Source of the DNA: Streptococcus mitis
GTDB lineage: Bacteria > Bacillota > Bacilli > Lactobacillales > Streptococcaceae
Direction of reading: 5' to 3'
Length of the DNA stretch: 64,000 bases
NCBI RefSeq assembly: GCF_009496285.1
Contig: NZ_WIJK01000007.1
Location: forward strand, 20,019 to 84,018
Part shown: positions 1 to 7,694 of the stretch, piece after piece
How positions within the stretch are numbered: position 1 is the first letter of the stretch
How the letters are laid out: each line of letters begins with the position of its first letter
The notes under the pieces: model-generated
What the model saw: the letters and a program-made list of their open reading frames with translations, nothing else
The model's database searches: none
What the model was told of the DNA's origin: nothing
Translations under genes and position numbers: made by a program

Positions 1-544
1 AACTCGACAGCAAGCTAACAAAGATGAGACCTTCTCTTAAAAAAGGTGTATGTTTTGTGCGAACATATTCACCAAATGCTAACATTGTTCGTTTGATATT
101 TCCAGTCATAAATGCATTGTTGTATGCAATTCCTGAAACTTCTCCGAATGCTGTTGTTACAAGTCCCATACAAAATGCTAACGGTGGTACTATGTATATA
201 TTATCAACCGTCAAGGGAACAAATCCTATTATCAAAGATAAAATTGCTAGTGGAATAAGGGATAGAATTGGTTTTCTTACAATCCTCAACTTTTCTTTAT
301 AGACTGTCAAAAGGAAGACACCCACCATGAAGGAAATCAAGGTCATTACCTTGGCGCTGGCATCTGAAACATTGTCTTGAATGAGACCAACGGAAAGGAA
401 AACGACATTTCCCGTTTGGCCTGCAACTAGAGTATTTCCACGTATGATAAAGGTATAGGCATCTACATAACCCGCACAAAAAGTCAAAAAAAGCGCCAAT
501 CTTTTTGAATGACGAGAAATTTTTCTCATAGGTAATAATCTCAT
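1..544 (-). CDS. DUF1275 (YoaK-family) membrane protein, 3' end outside window
   Basis: An uninterrupted frame runs from ATG at 544 off the left edge, so about 181 N-terminal residues are visible and the C-terminus is missing. The start has a good ribosome site (AGGAG, 8 nt upstream). The protein begins MRLLPMRKISRHSKRLA and continues with hydrophobic segments. It has the GYVDAYTF and AGQTGNVV motifs near residues 25-45, which I associate with the DUF1275/YoaK family of small integral membrane proteins. Function is unknown. A later TGNIKRTM motif repeats the TGN theme, as expected for this family. It is transcribed divergently from the oxidoreductase at 690. Confidence 0.8.
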   Translation of the reverse strand, partial: MRLLPMRKISRHSKRLALFLTFCAGYVDAYTFIIRGNTLVAGQTGNVVFLSVGLIQDNVSDASAKVMTLISFMVGVFLLTVYKEKLRIVRKPILSLIPLAILSLIIGFVPLTVDNIYIVPPLAFCMGLVTTAFGEVSGIAYNNAFMTGNIKRTMLAFGEYVRTKHTPFLREGLIFVSLLSS

Positions 545-625
545 ACTACACTCCTATTTTTTCTGAATCTATTGTACCATTTTTTGATAAAAATTCGAAG
601 TGTCAAATAAAAGAATTGTCTCCCT

Positions 626-655
626 TTGGCTAGTTTAGTCTATCTGTGATATAAT
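626..655 (+). promoter_or_regulatory. Promoter of the oxidoreductase-helicase pair
   Basis: TTGGCT (626-631), an 18-nt spacer and an extended -10, TGA-TATAAT (647-655), precede the start at 690. The predicted leader is about 28 nt and contains AAGGAG. Confidence 0.6.
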
Positions 656-689
656 GAAAGCAGTCATTACTTGTAGAAAAGGAGATTTC

Positions 690-1667
690 ATGCTTAAACT
701 CGGTATTATCGGTACTGGTGCAATCAGCTACCACTTTATAGAAGCTGCTCATGCTAGTCAGGAATTCCAGTTAGTGGCTGTTTATTCAAGAAAGCTCACG
801 ACTGCTCAGCAATTTGCTAGTTCCTATACAGATGTTAGTCTATTTGATAATTTAGAGGATTTCTTCCAGTCTGATTTTGATATTGTCTATATCGCAAGTC
901 CCAATTCTCTGCACTTTACTCAAGCCAAGCTTGCTCTAGCATCGGCTAAGCATGTTATCCTTGAAAAACCAGCGGTGACTCAATCACAAGAATGGCAAGA
1001 ATTAATTAAAATAGCTCAGGAGAATCACCGTTTCATCTTTGAAGCAGCAAGAAACTATCATGAGGAAGCCTTCACCCTTATTAAAAACTTTTTAGCAGAC
1101 AAGCAAGTTTTAGGTGCAGATTTTAACTATGCCAAGTATTCTTCTAAGATGCCTGACCTTCTTTCTGGAAACACTCCAAATGTTTTTTCAGACCGTTTTG
1201 CTGGTGGGGCTCTCATGGACTTGGGAATTTATCCGATCTATGCTGCGGTTCGCTTGTTTGGAAAGGCACTTGATGCGACCTATCAAACTCAGCAACTTGA
1301 CAACACCATTGACTTAAATGGAGATGGTATCTTATCTTATCTTGAATATCAAGTTCACATCAAGGCTGGTAAAAATATTACTTCTAATCTGCCTTGCGAA
1401 ATATATACAACAGATGGAACACTGACGCTCAACACTATCGAACATGTCCGCTCAGCTATTTTCACAGATCATCAAGGAAATGAAATACATCTACCTATTC
1501 ACCAGGCACCTCATACCATGACTGAGGAGGTCGCTGCTTTTGCTAACATGATCAAGCAGCCAAACCCAGAACTTTACCAAGCTTGGTTAGAGGATGCGTC
1601 ACACGTCCATAACCTAATTTTCACTATGCGCCAGACTGCTGGCATTAGATTTGAGGCAGAAAAATGA
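690..1667 (+). CDS. Gfo/Idh/MocA-family NAD(P)-dependent oxidoreductase
   Basis: This 325-residue protein starts MLKLGIIGTGAISYHF, giving the Rossmann GxGxxS/A-type dinucleotide loop at residues 6-11. The ASPNSLH and ILEKPAVT segments follow; the EKP lysine is the hallmark of Gfo/Idh/MocA enzymes, which oxidise or reduce sugars, inositols or related polyols in the cytoplasm. An ATG at 654 is in frame but overlaps the -10 box, so ATG 690 with AAGGAG 8 nt upstream is the real start. Its stop overlaps the start of the helicase gene (ATGA), so the two are translationally coupled. Substrate cannot be told from sequence. Confidence 0.9.
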   Translation: MLKLGIIGTGAISYHFIEAAHASQEFQLVAVYSRKLTTAQQFASSYTDVSLFDNLEDFFQSDFDIVYIASPNSLHFTQAKLALASAKHVILEKPAVTQSQEWQELIKIAQENHRFIFEAARNYHEEAFTLIKNFLADKQVLGADFNYAKYSSKMPDLLSGNTPNVFSDRFAGGALMDLGIYPIYAAVRLFGKALDATYQTQQLDNTIDLNGDGILSYLEYQVHIKAGKNITSNLPCEIYTTDGTLTLNTIEHVRSAIFTDHQGNEIHLPIHQAPHTMTEEVAAFANMIKQPNPELYQAWLEDASHVHNLIFTMRQTAGIRFEAEK

Positions 1668-2746
1668 AAACCAAACTACCTACAGAATGGCTAGAGCTAG
1701 CCGAACAACTCGGCTTTCAAGAATTCACACCCATTCAAACTCAGATTTTTGATCCGATTTTAGACGGTCAAACCCTCCTTGGAGTCAGTCCAACTGGTAC
1801 AGGAAAAACTTTAGCTTATCTCCTACCAAGTCTTCTCCGTCTCCAAAAGAAAAAAGCGCAGCAACTATTGATTTTAGCACCAAATACTGAACTGGCTGGT
1901 CAGATTTTTGAGGTAACTAAAACTTGGGGTGAAGCAATTGGCTTGACTGCTCAACTCTTCCTTTCTGGTTCGAGTCAGAAACGTCAAATCGAACGACTTA
2001 AAAAATGCCCAGAAATCCTTATTGGAACTCCTGGGCGTATCTTTGAACTGATCAAATTGAAAAAAATCAAGATGATGAATGTGGAAACGATCATTCTTGA
2101 TGAGTTCGATCAGTTGCTAGATGATTCTCAAATTCACTTTGTTGAGAAAATCACTCACTACGCACCTCGTGACCACCAACTCATCTATATGAGTGCCACT
2201 ACCAAATTTGACCAAGATAAGATTGCACCTAACACGCGCACGATTGATCTATCCGATCAAAAGCTCGATAACATCCAACACTTCTACATGCAAGTAGACC
2301 AACGACACAGAGTAGATATGCTTCGTAAACTAGCACATGTCGATGACTTCCGTGGACTGGTATTCTTTAATAGTTTGTCAGACCTCGGAAGCGCTGAGGA
2401 AAAATTGCAGTATCGCGATGTTTTAGCTGTTTCACTAGCTAGCGATGTCAACGTTAAATTCAGAAAAGTTATTCTCGAAAAACTCAAAGACAAGCAACTA
2501 ACACTGCTTCTTGCAACAGACCTTCTAGCTCGTGGTATCGACATTGATAGCTTGGAATGCGTGGTTAACTTTGACGTTCCTAGAGATATGGAAACTTACA
2601 CTCACCGCGCTGGCCGTACAGGACGTATGGGAAAAGAGGGCTATGTAATCACACTTGTAACGCATCCCGAAGACATTAAAAAGCTGAAGAAATTTGCAAG
2701 TGTACGTGAAATTGTCTTGAAAAATCAAGAACTCTATATCAAATAG
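1664..2746 (+). CDS. DEAD/DEAH-box ATP-dependent RNA helicase with a DEFD motif II
   Basis: The 360-residue protein carries the full superfamily 2 helicase core: Q motif (GFQEFTPIQTQ, near 18-28), Walker A SPTGTGKT (near 42-49), Ib (GTPGRI), motif II as DEFD rather than DEAD, motif III SAT, and motif VI HRAGRTGR near the C-terminus. This predicts ATP-dependent RNA duplex unwinding in the cytoplasm. There is almost no C-terminal extension, so it is a minimal-core helicase smaller than CshA/CshB proteins. It overlaps the upstream oxidoreductase by 4 nt. Transcription probably stops at the two-hairpin repeat immediately downstream (2750-2850). Confidence 0.88.
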   Translation: MKTKLPTEWLELAEQLGFQEFTPIQTQIFDPILDGQTLLGVSPTGTGKTLAYLLPSLLRLQKKKAQQLLILAPNTELAGQIFEVTKTWGEAIGLTAQLFLSGSSQKRQIERLKKCPEILIGTPGRIFELIKLKKIKMMNVETIILDEFDQLLDDSQIHFVEKITHYAPRDHQLIYMSATTKFDQDKIAPNTRTIDLSDQKLDNIQHFYMQVDQRHRVDMLRKLAHVDDFRGLVFFNSLSDLGSAEEKLQYRDVLAVSLASDVNVKFRKVILEKLKDKQLTLLLATDLLARGIDIDSLECVVNFDVPRDMETYTHRAGRTGRMGKEGYVITLVTHPEDIKKLKKFASVREIVLKNQELYIK

Positions 2747-2749
2747 AGG

Positions 2750-2850
2750 CTGGGACAAAAATCCCAACCTCATTTTTTATTAGCAAAAAAACTTTGACCT
2801 GCTAGTTGATTTAGAACTTCGAAATCGAAACTTTATCTACTGATTTCTCC
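2750..2850 (-). repeat. Dispersed two-hairpin repeat, copy 1; convergent terminator
   Basis: A strong inverted repeat, GAGGCTGGGA...TCCCAACCTC followed by T's (2751-2778), sits between the 3' ends of the helicase (+) and the DUF1934 gene (-). Its reverse complement, including the adjoining spacer (GCTAATAAAAAATGAGGT and the CAAAGTTT block), matches the copy at 14685-14872. It can act as a terminator in both directions. Confidence 0.75.
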
Positions 2851-2863
2851 TCCACCGGCTTTA

Positions 2864-3241
2864 TTACCCCCAGGTAATTTCTAAGCGATAGTTCGCAAAT
2901 GGATTTCCTTCTTTGTTTTGTAGTTGATAGGCTAGTTCAATCTTTTGCTGATCAACTTGATAATGGCTTGTTTGGATGATAAACTCCTGTATCCCCATTG
3001 GTGTAGGAATATAGGCTAAACTATCAGCTTCCTTCAGAAAACGCATGATGGTCTTAGGGTTGGAAAATCGAGACATCACCAACTCTGTATCATTAAACTT
3101 GAGTACCACTTTTTCCTTCTCTTCATTGTAAAAAAGGAGATAGGAAAAATCACCTTTCTCACGTAACTCAACATCATAAAGTTGGTCGATCACTTCCAAT
3201 TGTTCATCAAATTGGATGGTATTTCTCATTCGAATCTTCAC
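2864..3241 (-). CDS. DUF1934 (YwiB-like) small beta-barrel protein
   Basis: This 125-residue protein starts MKIRMRNTIQFDEQ and ends in LEITWG. The pattern of short beta strands and the YRLEI(T)W-type end fit the DUF1934/YwiB family, a calycin-like fold of unknown role found in Firmicutes. There are no membrane segments or signal peptide. The gene is divergent from the HD hydrolase at 3313 and convergent with the helicase, with the repeat hairpin downstream. Assignment is by overall resemblance; no catalytic motif is visible. Confidence 0.72.
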   Translation of the reverse strand: MKIRMRNTIQFDEQLEVIDQLYDVELREKGDFSYLLFYNEEKEKVVLKFNDTELVMSRFSNPKTIMRFLKEADSLAYIPTPMGIQEFIIQTSHYQVDQQKIELAYQLQNKEGNPFANYRLEITWG

Positions 3242-3297
3242 TTCAAGTCCTCTTTCTACACTCTTATCCTACTATTTTACCAAAAACTGTAGCTTTT

Positions 3298-3306
3298 TGC
3301 TATAAT
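3298..3306 (+). promoter_or_regulatory. Extended -10 directly abutting the HD hydrolase start codon
   Basis: TGC-TATAAT ends at 3306, only 6 nt before the ATG at 3313. With normal spacing the transcript would begin at or next to the A of the start codon, so the mRNA is predicted to be leaderless. No Shine-Dalgarno sequence can fit in between. Confidence 0.6.
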
Positions 3307-3312
3307 GGTTTT

Positions 3313-4617
3313 ATGAATGAAAAAGTATTTCGTGACCCTGTTCACAATTATATCCATGTTGATAATCAGATTATCTATGACTTAATCAATACCAAAGAAT
3401 TTCAACGCTTGCGTCGTATCAAGCAACTAGGAACATCCAGTTACACCTTTCATGGTGGAGAACATAGTCGTTTCTCTCACTGTCTAGGTGTTTACGAGAT
3501 TGCACGTCGCATCACCGAGATTTTTGAGGAAAAGTATCCTAAAGAATGGGATCCTTCGGAGTCCCTCCTAACCATGACTGCAGCCCTCCTTCATGACCTA
3601 GGCCATGGAGCCTACTCGCATACCTTTGAAAATCTCTTTGATACCGATCATGAGGCGATTACGCAGGAAATTATCCAAAGTCCTGAGACGGAAATTCATC
3701 AAGTCCTGCTACAAGTAGCGCCAGATTTTCCTGAAAAGGTAGCTAGCGTTATAGACCACACTTATCCAAATAAGCAGGTGGTCCAGCTGATTTCGAGTCA
3801 AATCGATGCAGATCGCATGGACTATCTCTTACGTGACTCCTATTTTACAGGGGCTTCTTATGGGGAATTTGACCTAACACGTATCTTACGAGTTATTCGC
3901 CCTATCGAGAACGGAATTGCCTTTCAACGAAACGGGATGCATGCCATCGAAGACTATGTTCTTAGTCGCTATCAAATGTATATGCAGGTTTATTTCCATC
4001 CTGCAACACGTGCTATGGAAGTTCTTCTGCAGAATCTTTTGAAACGTGCTAAAGAACTTTATCCAGATAACAAAGACTTCTTTACTCTTACATCCCCGCA
4101 TCTACTGCCATTTTTCGAAAAAAATGTTATCTTAGCTGACTATCTGGCTCTGGATGATGGTGTGATGAATACCTACTTCCAGCTCTGGATGACTAGTCCT
4201 GACAAGATACTAGCAGACCTGTCACAACGTTTTGTCAATCGCAAAGTCTTTAAATCCATTACCTTTTCACAAGAAGATCAAGAACAGCTTGCATCTATGA
4301 GAAAATTAGTAGAAGACATCGGCTTTGATCCCGACTACTACACAGCTATTCATAAGAACTTTGACCTTCCTTATGATATCTATCGGCCCGAATCAGAAAA
4401 CCCACGGACACAGATTGAGATTTTACAGAAAAATGGTGAACTAGCAGAACTTTCTAGCCTTTCGCCTATCGTTCAATCCCTTGCTGGCAGTCGCCACGGA
4501 GATAATCGTTTTTATTTCCCGAAAGAAATGTTGGACCAAAATAGCATTTTTGCAAGCATTACCCAGCAATTTTTACACTTGATTGAGAATGATCATTTTA
4601 CTCCAAATAAAAACTAG
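3313..4617 (+). CDS. HD-domain phosphohydrolase (YwfO/dNTPase-like)
   Basis: The 434-residue protein begins MNEKVFRDPVHNYIHV and has the HD metal-site residues: His56 in the HSRFSH segment (51-56), His94-Asp95 in LLHDLGHGAYSHTFE, and a distal Asp in the DADRMDYLLRDS segment. It belongs with YwfO/SAMHD1-like enzymes that hydrolyse deoxynucleoside triphosphates or related phosphates. The length is normal. The start lies 6 nt after a TATAAT box, so translation probably begins on a leaderless message. The HAD phosphatase follows after 12 nt and probably shares the transcript. Substrate is inferred from the family. Confidence 0.88.
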   Translation: MNEKVFRDPVHNYIHVDNQIIYDLINTKEFQRLRRIKQLGTSSYTFHGGEHSRFSHCLGVYEIARRITEIFEEKYPKEWDPSESLLTMTAALLHDLGHGAYSHTFENLFDTDHEAITQEIIQSPETEIHQVLLQVAPDFPEKVASVIDHTYPNKQVVQLISSQIDADRMDYLLRDSYFTGASYGEFDLTRILRVIRPIENGIAFQRNGMHAIEDYVLSRYQMYMQVYFHPATRAMEVLLQNLLKRAKELYPDNKDFFTLTSPHLLPFFEKNVILADYLALDDGVMNTYFQLWMTSPDKILADLSQRFVNRKVFKSITFSQEDQEQLASMRKLVEDIGFDPDYYTAIHKNFDLPYDIYRPESENPRTQIEILQKNGELAELSSLSPIVQSLAGSRHGDNRFYFPKEMLDQNSIFASITQQFLHLIENDHFTPNKN

Positions 4618-4629
4618 AAGAGGAAATTT

Positions 4630-5436
4630 ATGAGTATTAAACTAATCGCCGTCGATATTGACGGAACCCTAGTCAATAGCCAAAAGGAAATCACTCCTGA
4701 AGTCTTTTCTGCCATCCAAGATGCCAAAAAAGCTGATGTCAAAGTCGTGATTGCAACTGGCCGCCCTATCGCAGGTGTTGCCAAACTTCTGGATGACTTG
4801 CAGTTGAGAGACCAAGGTGACTACGTTGTTACATTCAACGGTGCCCTTGTTCAAGAAACAGCTACAGGACATGAAATTATCAGCGAATCCTTGACTTATG
4901 AGGATTATCTGGATATGGAATTCCTTAGCCGCAAACTTGGCGTCCATATGCACGCTATTACCAAGGACGGCATCTATACTGCCAATCGTAATATCGGAAA
5001 ATATACCGTTCACGAATCAACCCTCGTCAGCATGCCTATTTTCTACCGTACACCTGAAGAAATGGCTGACAAGGAAATCGTCAAGTGTATGTTTATCGAT
5101 GAGCCTGAAATTCTGGATGCCGCTATTGAAAAGATTCCTGCAGAATTTTATGAGCGCTACTCCATCAACAAATCTGCTCCTTTCTACCTTGAGCTCCTTA
5201 AAAAGAATGTAGACAAGGGCTCAGCTATCACTCACCTAGCTGAAAAACTTGGACTAAGCAAGGATGAAACCATGGCTATCGGAGACGAAGAAAATGACCG
5301 TGCTATGCTTGAAGTAGTAGGTAACCCAGTTGTTATGGAAAATGGAAATCCAGAACTCAAAAAAATCGCCAAATACATCACCAAAACAAATGATGAATCT
5401 GGCGTAGCCCATGCCATTCGAACTTGGGTGTTGTAA
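4630..5436 (+). CDS. Cof-type HAD-IIB phosphatase
   Basis: This 268-residue protein starts MSIKLIAVDIDGTLVNSQKE, with the DxDGT nucleophile motif of HAD hydrolases (Asp9, Asp11). It has IATGRP as motif II, a Lys in the KKNVDKG region, and GDEENDRAML as motif IV. The large inserted cap between motifs is typical of the Cof/YidA (HAD-IIB) group, which dephosphorylates sugar phosphates and flavin precursors. The ribosome site GAGGAAA precedes ATG 4630, and the gene lies 12 nt after the HD hydrolase gene. A strong terminator follows at 5453-5478. The specific substrate is not predictable. Confidence 0.9.
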   Translation: MSIKLIAVDIDGTLVNSQKEITPEVFSAIQDAKKADVKVVIATGRPIAGVAKLLDDLQLRDQGDYVVTFNGALVQETATGHEIISESLTYEDYLDMEFLSRKLGVHMHAITKDGIYTANRNIGKYTVHESTLVSMPIFYRTPEEMADKEIVKCMFIDEPEILDAAIEKIPAEFYERYSINKSAPFYLELLKKNVDKGSAITHLAEKLGLSKDETMAIGDEENDRAMLEVVGNPVVMENGNPELKKIAKYITKTNDESGVAHAIRTWVL

Positions 5437-5452
5437 AAGGAAAGAATAGATG

Positions 5453-5478
5453 AAAACCGCTCAGCCGAGCGGTTTTTG
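5453..5478 (+). terminator. Rho-independent terminator after the HAD phosphatase
   Basis: The stem AAAACCGCTC/GAGCGGTTTT has a 4-nt loop and trailing T's, 16 nt after the stop codon. Confidence 0.85.
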
Positions 5479-5490
5479 ATGTCTGATTAC

Positions 5491-5562
5491 TGCCCCCTGC
5501 AGGAATCGAACCAGCAACTACTCCTTAGGAGGGAGTTGTTATATCCATTGAACTAAGGGAGC
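5491..5562 (-). tRNA. tRNA-Arg (anticodon CCU)
   Basis: On the minus strand the 72-nt molecule folds with acceptor GCTCCCT/AGGGGGC (one G-U pair), anticodon stem ACTCC/GGAGT and loop CTCCTAA, giving anticodon CCT (reads AGG). The T arm has GGTTCGATTCC. The discriminator is A; CCA is not encoded. Confidence 0.93.
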
Positions 5563-5604
5563 TAGATAAAAACTCTGCTGAATGAGCAGAGTTCTTTAGT
5601 CGAA

Positions 5605-5952
5605 TTAACGACGGATTTCTTTGATACGAGCTGCCTTACCTTGAAGTGCACGCAAGTAGTACAATTTCGCACGACGTACTTTACCGTAACGTACAACTTC
5701 GATTTTTTCAACACGTGGAGTGTGGATTGGGAAGATACGCTCAACACCTACACCGTTAGAGATTTTACGAACTGTGTAGTTTTCTGAGATACCAGCACCT
5801 TTACGTGCGATAACAACACCTTCAAAAATCTGGATACGTTCACGGTTACCTTCGACAACTTTCGCGTGTACACGAACAGTGTCACCAGGACGGAATGATG
5901 GGATATCTGTACGAAGTTGACCTTCAGTCAAGCTTTGGATTAATGGATTCAT
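5605..5952 (-). CDS. rplS: 50S ribosomal protein L19
   Basis: This 115-residue protein starts [18 protein letters not shown] and contains [22 protein letters not shown] and the basic C-terminus [11 protein letters not shown]. It is a normal-length bacterial L19, which sits at the 30S-50S interface. The start has AGGAG 7 nt upstream. It stands alone between tRNA-Arg and the fluoride-channel genes, and its upstream region folds into an L19-type leader. Confidence 0.97.
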
Positions 5953-6055
5953 TTTATTCTCCTATCTTTGTCAATCTTGAGGAATCTTCCTCAGCGGATA
6001 AACTGTATTTTTGTGCGTCCATTACACACAAGATACAGTTTACCAAATTTCCACA
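5953..6055 (-). promoter_or_regulatory. Probable L19 leader RNA upstream of rplS
   Basis: The rplS leader holds a long stem, AAACTGTAT/ATACAGTTT (about 6000-6042), with an inner TGTGTGTAA/GCGCACA-like arm. A second small stem, GAGGAAGA/TCCTC, lies closer to the ribosome site. Firmicute rplS genes carry an autoregulatory L19 leader. The position and two-helix layout fit, but I did not match it to a covariance model. Confidence 0.5.
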
Positions 6056-6070
6056 AAAAAGTAAAGAAAT

Positions 6071-6400
6071 TTATAGCAGAATTCCTAAAAAAATCGCAAC
6101 TAAACCACCTAGGTAGGTCAAAATCAGGTAAGAATAAAATACCTTCTTATCGCTTAGCAACCTTTGGAGTTCGTCATTCAAGGTTGAAAAAGTGGTTAGA
6201 CCTCCACAAAATCCTGTGGCAAGGATAAGATATACTTCTTTAGACTCCACATGATTGTAAAATAAGCCGATCAAAAAACAGCCCAGTAGATTAGCTATGA
6301 GAGTTCCTAGAGGCAGTACTGAACCCTGATTATAACGTGAAAAGAAATAACGCACGAGAGCACCTAATCCACAAGCAAGTGCTAGATATAATACTACCAT
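6071..6400 (-). CDS. crcB: Fluoride channel CrcB/FluC, second subunit of a tandem pair
   Basis: This 109-residue, four-helix membrane protein has the family signatures GTLIANLLGCFLIG and GFCGGLTTFSTLNDE. The latter contains the conserved Phe/Thr track of Fluc channels that export fluoride as dual-topology dimers. It starts 7 nt inside the end of the neighbouring crcB, so the two subunits are co-translated. The charges differ between the two paralogues, consistent with an obligate heterodimer of opposite orientation; that point is inference. Confidence 0.93.
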   Translation of the reverse strand: MVVLYLALACGLGALVRYFFSRYNQGSVLPLGTLIANLLGCFLIGLFYNHVESKEVYLILATGFCGGLTTFSTLNDELQRLLSDKKVFYSYLILTYLGGLVAIFLGILL

Positions 6401-6768
6401 TTCTTCCTCCCTAAATAATAAGCCAATAAAAGTCCACCACCAATGCTCAGAACTAGATAGACTACTAGACTTAGGTAAGAACCTCTATCCAGCAATTTTA
6501 CGCCATCTAACATGAGGCTTGAAAAAGTCGTTAATCCTCCACAGAAGCCAGTTCCAAGCGCTAAAATGACACCTTTACTGCTTCCCTTATAAACCAAATA
6601 ACCTTTGACAAGATAGACTAAGCAGAAAATTCCTAGATAGTTAGCAAAGAGAGTTCCCCATGGAAAGCCTGGACTAGCTGGCAACCATCTCGAAATCTGA
6701 TATCGGATAAGTCCTCCTAGCATGGCAGCTAGAAAGATTCCTAGTGGGTAAAATTGTTCTTTTTTCAT
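6394..6768 (-). CDS. crcB: Fluoride channel CrcB/FluC, first subunit of a tandem pair
   Basis: The 124-residue membrane protein starts MKKEQFYPLGIFLAAMLGGLIRY. It carries WGTLFANYLGIF and GFCGGLTTFSSLMLD, the paired CrcB motifs. Four hydrophobic helices are evident. The start overlaps the chorismate mutase stop by 4 nt and the stop overlaps the second crcB by 7 nt, giving a tight three-gene unit. I found no crcB (fluoride) riboswitch-like motif upstream, so expression may be constitutive. Confidence 0.93.
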   Translation of the reverse strand: MKKEQFYPLGIFLAAMLGGLIRYQISRWLPASPGFPWGTLFANYLGIFCLVYLVKGYLVYKGSSKGVILALGTGFCGGLTTFSSLMLDGVKLLDRGSYLSLVVYLVLSIGGGLLLAYYLGRKKW

Positions 6769-7031
6769 TTGATGTTTTTATCCTGATAATCGCGTGAACG
6801 TTTGAGAATATCAGAAAAAGTCTCAACGATTGTCTCTTCGTATTTTTTATTTCTGACATGACTTCTGACCTTCTCAAAGATGGCTTCTTCTCTTTTAGTA
6901 TCGAGAATAGCTTTTCCTGAAGCTTTTTTATAAGCCACTACACCCTCAACTAGATGCATTCTTTCTTCTAAGAGTTTTACGATTTGGTCATCAATTTGAT
7001 CGATTTCTTGTCTAATAATATCTAAATCCAT
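6765..7031 (-). CDS. Monofunctional chorismate mutase (AroQ type)
   Basis: An 88-residue all-helical protein, MDLDIIRQEIDQIDDQIVKLL, with the AroQ active-site pattern: an N-terminal Arg, the VAYKK Lys, and the AILDTKREE segment. It converts chorismate to prephenate for phenylalanine and tyrosine synthesis. At this length it is a free-standing mutase with no dehydratase or DAHP synthase domain. GGAG lies 8 nt before ATG 7031. It leads the unit containing the two fluoride-channel genes, a pairing with no obvious metabolic logic. Confidence 0.92.
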   Translation of the reverse strand: MDLDIIRQEIDQIDDQIVKLLEERMHLVEGVVAYKKASGKAILDTKREEAIFEKVRSHVRNKKYEETIVETFSDILKRSRDYQDKNIK

Positions 7032-7109
7032 AGAGTCTCCTTCATTATTTGAATGATTGTATCAAAAAGCTTCTAAATGGGCCAGTACATTCTTAGGGTT
7101 ATCTAACAA

Positions 7110-7138
7110 AAACTGCACTGACAACTTTCATCAGTGCA
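7110..7138 (-). terminator. Terminator after flavodoxin
   Basis: On the minus strand TGCACTGA/TCAGTGCA forms an 8-bp stem followed by GTTTTTGTT, just after the flavodoxin stop. Confidence 0.82.
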
Positions 7139-7147
7139 ACTTCATGC

Positions 7148-7591
7148 TTATCCTACTTTAGCAGCCAATTCTTCTGCAAATTGTTCCAAGCGTTCGATAT
7201 CTTCTTCTTCTGCAGAGAGATCCACTTTGACACACTCTGATCCCTTTTCAGCTCCTGTTGCCACAAATACACGATCAAAGTCATCAACAGCTTTACAGAA
7301 CTCATCGTAGAAAGTATCACCTGATCCTACTACACCGTAGATTTTACCACTCAAATTAAGATCTGCTAGGTCCTCGTAGAAGTCCATCATCTCATCTGGT
7401 AACTCTCCATCACCGTAAGTGTAGGTTGCAACGATTGCGATATCTGCTTCAAGAAAGTCAGATGCGTCAACAGTTGTACACTCATCAACATCCACCTCTA
7501 AGCCCAATTCACGCAATTTATCTGCTACAATATCTGCAATTTCTTCGGTATTACCGGTCATACTGGCAAATACAATTTTTGCTAATGCCAT
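7148..7591 (-). CDS. Flavodoxin
   Basis: A 147-residue acidic protein starting MALAKIVFASMTGNTEEIAD; SMTGNTE at residues 10-16 is the FMN phosphate-binding loop. TYTYGDGELPDEM and GSGDTFYDEFC form the isoalloxazine-binding loops of short-chain flavodoxins. It is a cytoplasmic one- or two-electron carrier. GAGGAGG precedes the start and an extended -10 (TGATATAAT) lies at 7619-7627. It is monocistronic, ended by the hairpin at 7110-7138. Confidence 0.95.
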   Translation of the reverse strand: MALAKIVFASMTGNTEEIADIVADKLRELGLEVDVDECTTVDASDFLEADIAIVATYTYGDGELPDEMMDFYEDLADLNLSGKIYGVVGSGDTFYDEFCKAVDDFDRVFVATGAEKGSECVKVDLSAEEEDIERLEQFAEELAAKVG

Positions 7592-7618
7592 ATCGTCCTC
7601 CTCAATTTATCTTTCTCC

Positions 7619-7627
7619 ATTATATCA
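7619..7627 (-). promoter_or_regulatory. Extended -10 of the flavodoxin gene
   Basis: TGA-TATAAT on the minus strand lies about 28 nt before the start codon, divergent from the TGC-TAAAAT promoter at 7660-7668. Confidence 0.6.
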
Positions 7628-7659
7628 CATCTTTTTCATTTTAAAAATAAAAACTCTTG

Positions 7660-7668
7660 TGCTAAAAT
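7660..7668 (+). promoter_or_regulatory. Extended -10 of the DHH phosphodiesterase gene
   Basis: TGC-TAAAAT ends 26 nt before ATG 7695. Confidence 0.55.
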
Positions 7669-7694
7669 GAAATAAGAAAGAATTGAGGTCACTT

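Noticed and set aside
297..479. 60-codon minus-strand frame
   Set aside because: It is an alternative frame of the DUF1275 gene that runs off the left edge; the true frame starts at 544.
6769..7147. Fluoride riboswitch ahead of crcB
   Set aside because: The interval holds only chorismate mutase and the flavodoxin terminator; no crcB-motif pseudoknot pattern is visible.
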